From the NCBI GenBank assembly GCA_002314325.1, contig DCFC01000052.1, positions 1-7,582 of the forward strand: a stretch of DNA of 7,582 bases, in the 5' to 3' direction. Position 1 is the first letter of the stretch; the number at the start of each line of letters is the position of its first letter. The position numbers and the translations under genes were made by a program. Under the pieces are notes generated by a model, which worked only from the letters and a program-made list of their open reading frames with translations, did no database searches and was not told the origin of the DNA. Below are positions 5,201 to 7,582 of this stretch, in pieces. Source of the stretch: Megamonas hypermegale. Its GTDB lineage: Bacteria; Bacillota; Negativicutes; Selenomonadales; Selenomonadaceae.

Positions 5201-7462
5201 ATGTTAACTAAGTTAAATAATTTATTGCAGACACAATTTCAGAAAAATATTGACAGCTGCACTAATGAAGAAATATACATCGCTTTATTATTGCTCGTCA
5301 AATCCTTGAGCAAAGACCGTCCCGTAACAGTGACAAAACGTAAATTATATTATATTTCCGCCGAATTTCTTATCGGTAAATTATTGTCCAATAATTTAAT
5401 CAATCTCGGCATATATGATGAAATCGACGATTTGCTCCGCCAGCACGGCAAAAATTTAAGTGCCATCGAAGAAGTAGAACTTGAACCGTCGCTGGGCAAC
5501 GGCGGTCTCGGCCGACTCGCTGCCTGCTTTCTGGACTCCATCGCCACGCTGGGTCTTTCCGGCGACGGTGTGGGTTTAAATTACCATCTTGGTTTATTCA
5601 AGCAGAAATTTGAAAACCACCTGCAAAAAGAAACGAAGAACGAATGGATACAAAACCCTAGCTGGCTCAACGATACAAACATCGGCTTTGATGTTCAGTT
5701 CAAGGATTTTACGCTCCGTTCCCATCTTTACGATATCGACGTACTCGGCTACAATCAGGGCTTAAACAAACTTCACCTGTTCGATATTGATACGGTTGAT
5801 GAAGATATCGTAAAAGACGGCATCTCGTTCGACCTGACCGATATTAAAAAGAATTTGACTCTATTCTTGTATCCGGATGACAGCACGAAAGAAGGACAGA
5901 TACTGCGCATCTATCAGCAGTATTTCATGGTCAGCAACGCCGCTCAGTTAATCCTCAGGGAAGAAAAAGCCAAAGGTCACGACCTCCGCAAATTGCACGA
6001 ATATGTCTGCGTTCAAATCAATGATACTCATCCGTCGATGATTATCCCTGAACTCATCTCGCGCCTGACAAATGAAGGCATCGACTTCAACGAAGCTGTC
6101 CATATCGTAGAACATACGTGCGCTTATACCAACCATACGATTTTAGCCGAAGCGCTGGAAAAATGGCCTGTAGATTACCTTCAGCAGGTAGTGCCGCATT
6201 TAATGCCTGTTATCGAAAAGCTCAATGAAATTGCCGCTCAAAGAAGCAATGATGAACGAGTTCAGATTATCGACAGAGAAAACCGCGTGCATATGGCAAA
6301 TATGGATATTCATTTCGGCTACAGCATTAACGGCGTTGCCTCTCTGCACACCGATATCCTGAAAAATACGGAACTGCATGCTTTCTATGAACTGTATCCG
6401 GAAAAATTCAACAATAAGACAAACGGCATAACGTTCCGCCGCTGGCTCATGCACTGCAATCACGAACTGAGCCAGTACATTACCTCCTTAATCGGCGACG
6501 ATTTCAAACGCGATGCCGCCAAACTGGAAGATTTAATGCAGTTTACCGGCGATGAAAATGTCCTAAATCATCTCCTGCAGATAAAAGCCAACCGCAAACA
6601 CGAGCTGGCAGCTTATCTGAAACAGACTATGAATATCGACATCAATCCGGACAGCATTTTCGATATTCAGATTAAACGACTGCACGAATACAAACGCCAG
6701 CAGATGAATTTGCTCTACATTATTCACCTGCTGCTGAAAATCCGCCAGGGATACGTGCCGCAAACGCCGATTACATTCCTGTTCGGTGCTAAAGCGGCTC
6801 CGGCTTATACAATCGCCAAAGATATCATTCACGCCATACTGTGCCTGCAGGATATCATCATGAACGACCCTGTAGCTTCCAAATACATCCGCGTTGTCAT
6901 GGTGGAAAACTACAATGTCACCAAAGCGGAAAAATTAATCCCTGCCTGCGATATTTCCGAACAGATTTCGCTTGCCAGCAAGGAAGCCAGCGGCACGGGC
7001 AATATGAAAATGATGCTCAACGGTGCCGTAACCATCGGCACGGAAGACGGCGCCAACGTAGAAATTCATCAACTTGTCGGCGATGACAATATCTACATCT
7101 TCGGCGAAGGCAGCGCCGCCGTAATCGACCATTACGTTAAACACGACTACAACGCAAATAGTTATTACACTAATGACAATGACATAAAAGAAGCCGTAGA
7201 CTTCATCATTTCACCGGAAATGACATCTATCGGCCAGAATGAAAATCTCCATCGTCTGCACCATGAACTTTGCACTAAAGACTGGTTTATGACGCTACTC
7301 GATTTAAAATCATATATCGAAGCGAAAAATCGCGCGTTTGCCGATTATACCGACCGCCTCAACTGGGCGAAAAAATCTCTCACAAATATCGCCAAAGCCG
7401 GTTATTTCTCCAGCGACCGTACAATCGCCGAATATAACCGCGATATCTGGAAACTTAATTAA
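5201..7462 (+). CDS. glgP: Alpha-glucan (glycogen/maltodextrin) phosphorylase, GT35
   Basis: 753-residue pyridoxal-phosphate enzyme that removes glucose from the non-reducing end of alpha-1,4-glucans with phosphate, giving glucose 1-phosphate. Landmarks in order: [13 protein letters not shown] (50-62), the glycine-rich [21 protein letters not shown] (93-113), NDTHPSM (274-280), YTNHT with H312, TNGITFRRW (407-415), the phosphate-site [14 protein letters not shown] (487-500), FLFGAKAAP (526-534), and [15 protein letters not shown] with the cofactor lysine K603, followed by [10 protein letters not shown] (613-622). All key residues are present. It is shorter than the roughly 800-residue enterobacterial enzymes, mainly through a shorter N-terminus and trimmed segments at about 135-225. 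This looks like the compact Bacillota-type form with no room for an animal-type regulatory phosphorylation tail. It follows malQ by 215 bp, has its own promoter and ends in a strong terminator. Whether storage glycogen or imported maltodextrin is the main substrate (glgP versus malP naming) cannot be decided from sequence; context favours maltodextrin. Confidence 0.95.
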   Translation: MLTKLNNLLQTQFQKNIDSCTNEEIYIALLLLVKSLSKDRPVTVTKRKLYYISAEFLIGKLLSNNLINLGIYDEIDDLLRQHGKNLSAIEEVELEPSLGNGGLGRLAACFLDSIATLGLSGDGVGLNYHLGLFKQKFENHLQKETKNEWIQNPSWLNDTNIGFDVQFKDFTLRSHLYDIDVLGYNQGLNKLHLFDIDTVDEDIVKDGISFDLTDIKKNLTLFLYPDDSTKEGQILRIYQQYFMVSNAAQLILREEKAKGHDLRKLHEYVCVQINDTHPSMIIPELISRLTNEGIDFNEAVHIVEHTCAYTNHTILAEALEKWPVDYLQQVVPHLMPVIEKLNEIAAQRSNDERVQIIDRENRVHMANMDIHFGYSINGVASLHTDILKNTELHAFYELYPEKFNNKTNGITFRRWLMHCNHELSQYITSLIGDDFKRDAAKLEDLMQFTGDENVLNHLLQIKANRKHELAAYLKQTMNIDINPDSIFDIQIKRLHEYKRQQMNLLYIIHLLLKIRQGYVPQTPITFLFGAKAAPAYTIAKDIIHAILCLQDIIMNDPVASKYIRVVMVENYNVTKAEKLIPACDISEQISLASKEASGTGNMKMMLNGAVTIGTEDGANVEIHQLVGDDNIYIFGEGSAAVIDHYVKHDYNANSYYTNDNDIKEAVDFIISPEMTSIGQNENLHRLHHELCTKDWFMTLLDLKSYIEAKNRAFADYTDRLNWAKKSLTNIAKAGYFSSDRTIAEYNRDIWKLN

Positions 7463-7464
7463 TG

Positions 7465-7506
7465 CTCTCTCTAAACTCTCTATAAATTCTTTAAAACCCT
7501 CTAAAA
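7465..7506. repeat. Degenerate 10-11 bp tandem repeat after glgP
   Basis: Four successive units follow the pattern pyrimidine-rich CTCT then TAAA(A): 7465-7475, 7476-7486, 7487-7496 and 7497-7506. The period of about one helical turn phases short A tracts just ahead of the terminator. It is small and imperfect, and no function is assigned. Confidence 0.45.
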
Positions 7507-7507
7507 T

Positions 7508-7542
7508 AAAAAACAGCAGGAAATTTCATCCTGCTGTTTTTT
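7508..7542 (+). terminator. Strong rho-independent terminator after glgP
   Basis: Perfect 14-bp stem: AAAAAACAGCAGGA (7508-7521) with its complement at 7529-7542, 7-nt loop, core CAGCAGGA/TCCTGCTG, T tract on the plus strand. A-rich sequence on the other side means it could also end transcription arriving on the minus strand from beyond the window. Positions 7543-7582 hold nothing recognisable. Confidence 0.93.
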
Positions 7543-7582
7543 TATTTGCTTATCAAAGAAAAGTTGCCGAAAATTCACCTTA

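Noticed and set aside
6200..6463. Antisense open frames inside glgP
   Set aside because: They lie opposite a conserved coding region and lack start signals or family features; they follow from codon composition.

Overview
The window is ordinary bacterial chromosome with moderate-GC genes and very AT-rich spacers. The codon style, strong GAGGAGG-type ribosome sites and MalR-like regulator suggest a Bacillota relative. The spacers and gene set would fit a Negativicute, but that taxonomic guess rests on general impression, not on a marker gene.

Layout from left to right: an AT-rich left edge with an isolated inverted repeat (47-82). Next come two minus-strand genes, each with its own promoter and terminator: a membrane-anchored M23 (LytM-type) peptidoglycan peptidase (238-1248) and a LacI/MalR-family repressor (1377-2378). 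A 268-bp divergent control region (2379-2646) follows. The plus strand then carries an endonuclease/exonuclease/phosphatase (EEP) superfamily protein (2647-3474), 4-alpha-glucanotransferase malQ (3486-4985) only 11 bp later, and, after a 215-bp gap with its own promoter, an alpha-glucan phosphorylase (5201-7462). A strong hairpin terminator closes the block at 7508-7542.

Functionally, 2379-7542 is a maltodextrin/glycogen breakdown cluster. MalQ disproportionates short malto-oligosaccharides into longer chains and glucose. The phosphorylase cuts the longer chains with phosphate to give glucose 1-phosphate. The divergent MalR-like protein is the likely repressor. The divergent region holds good promoters in both directions. 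Two copies of the dyad GCAA-N4-TTGC lie there, one of them on the -35 element and spacer of the EEP-malQ promoter. The EEP protein is the least explained member: its catalytic residues are intact, but its role in an alpha-glucan operon is not obvious.

No RNA gene, CRISPR array, insertion sequence, phage gene or clearly new system is visible. The points most worth following are the EEP protein's role, the unusual hinge of the repressor with its CpG-free candidate operators, and a possible structure masking the ribosome site ahead of the EEP gene.
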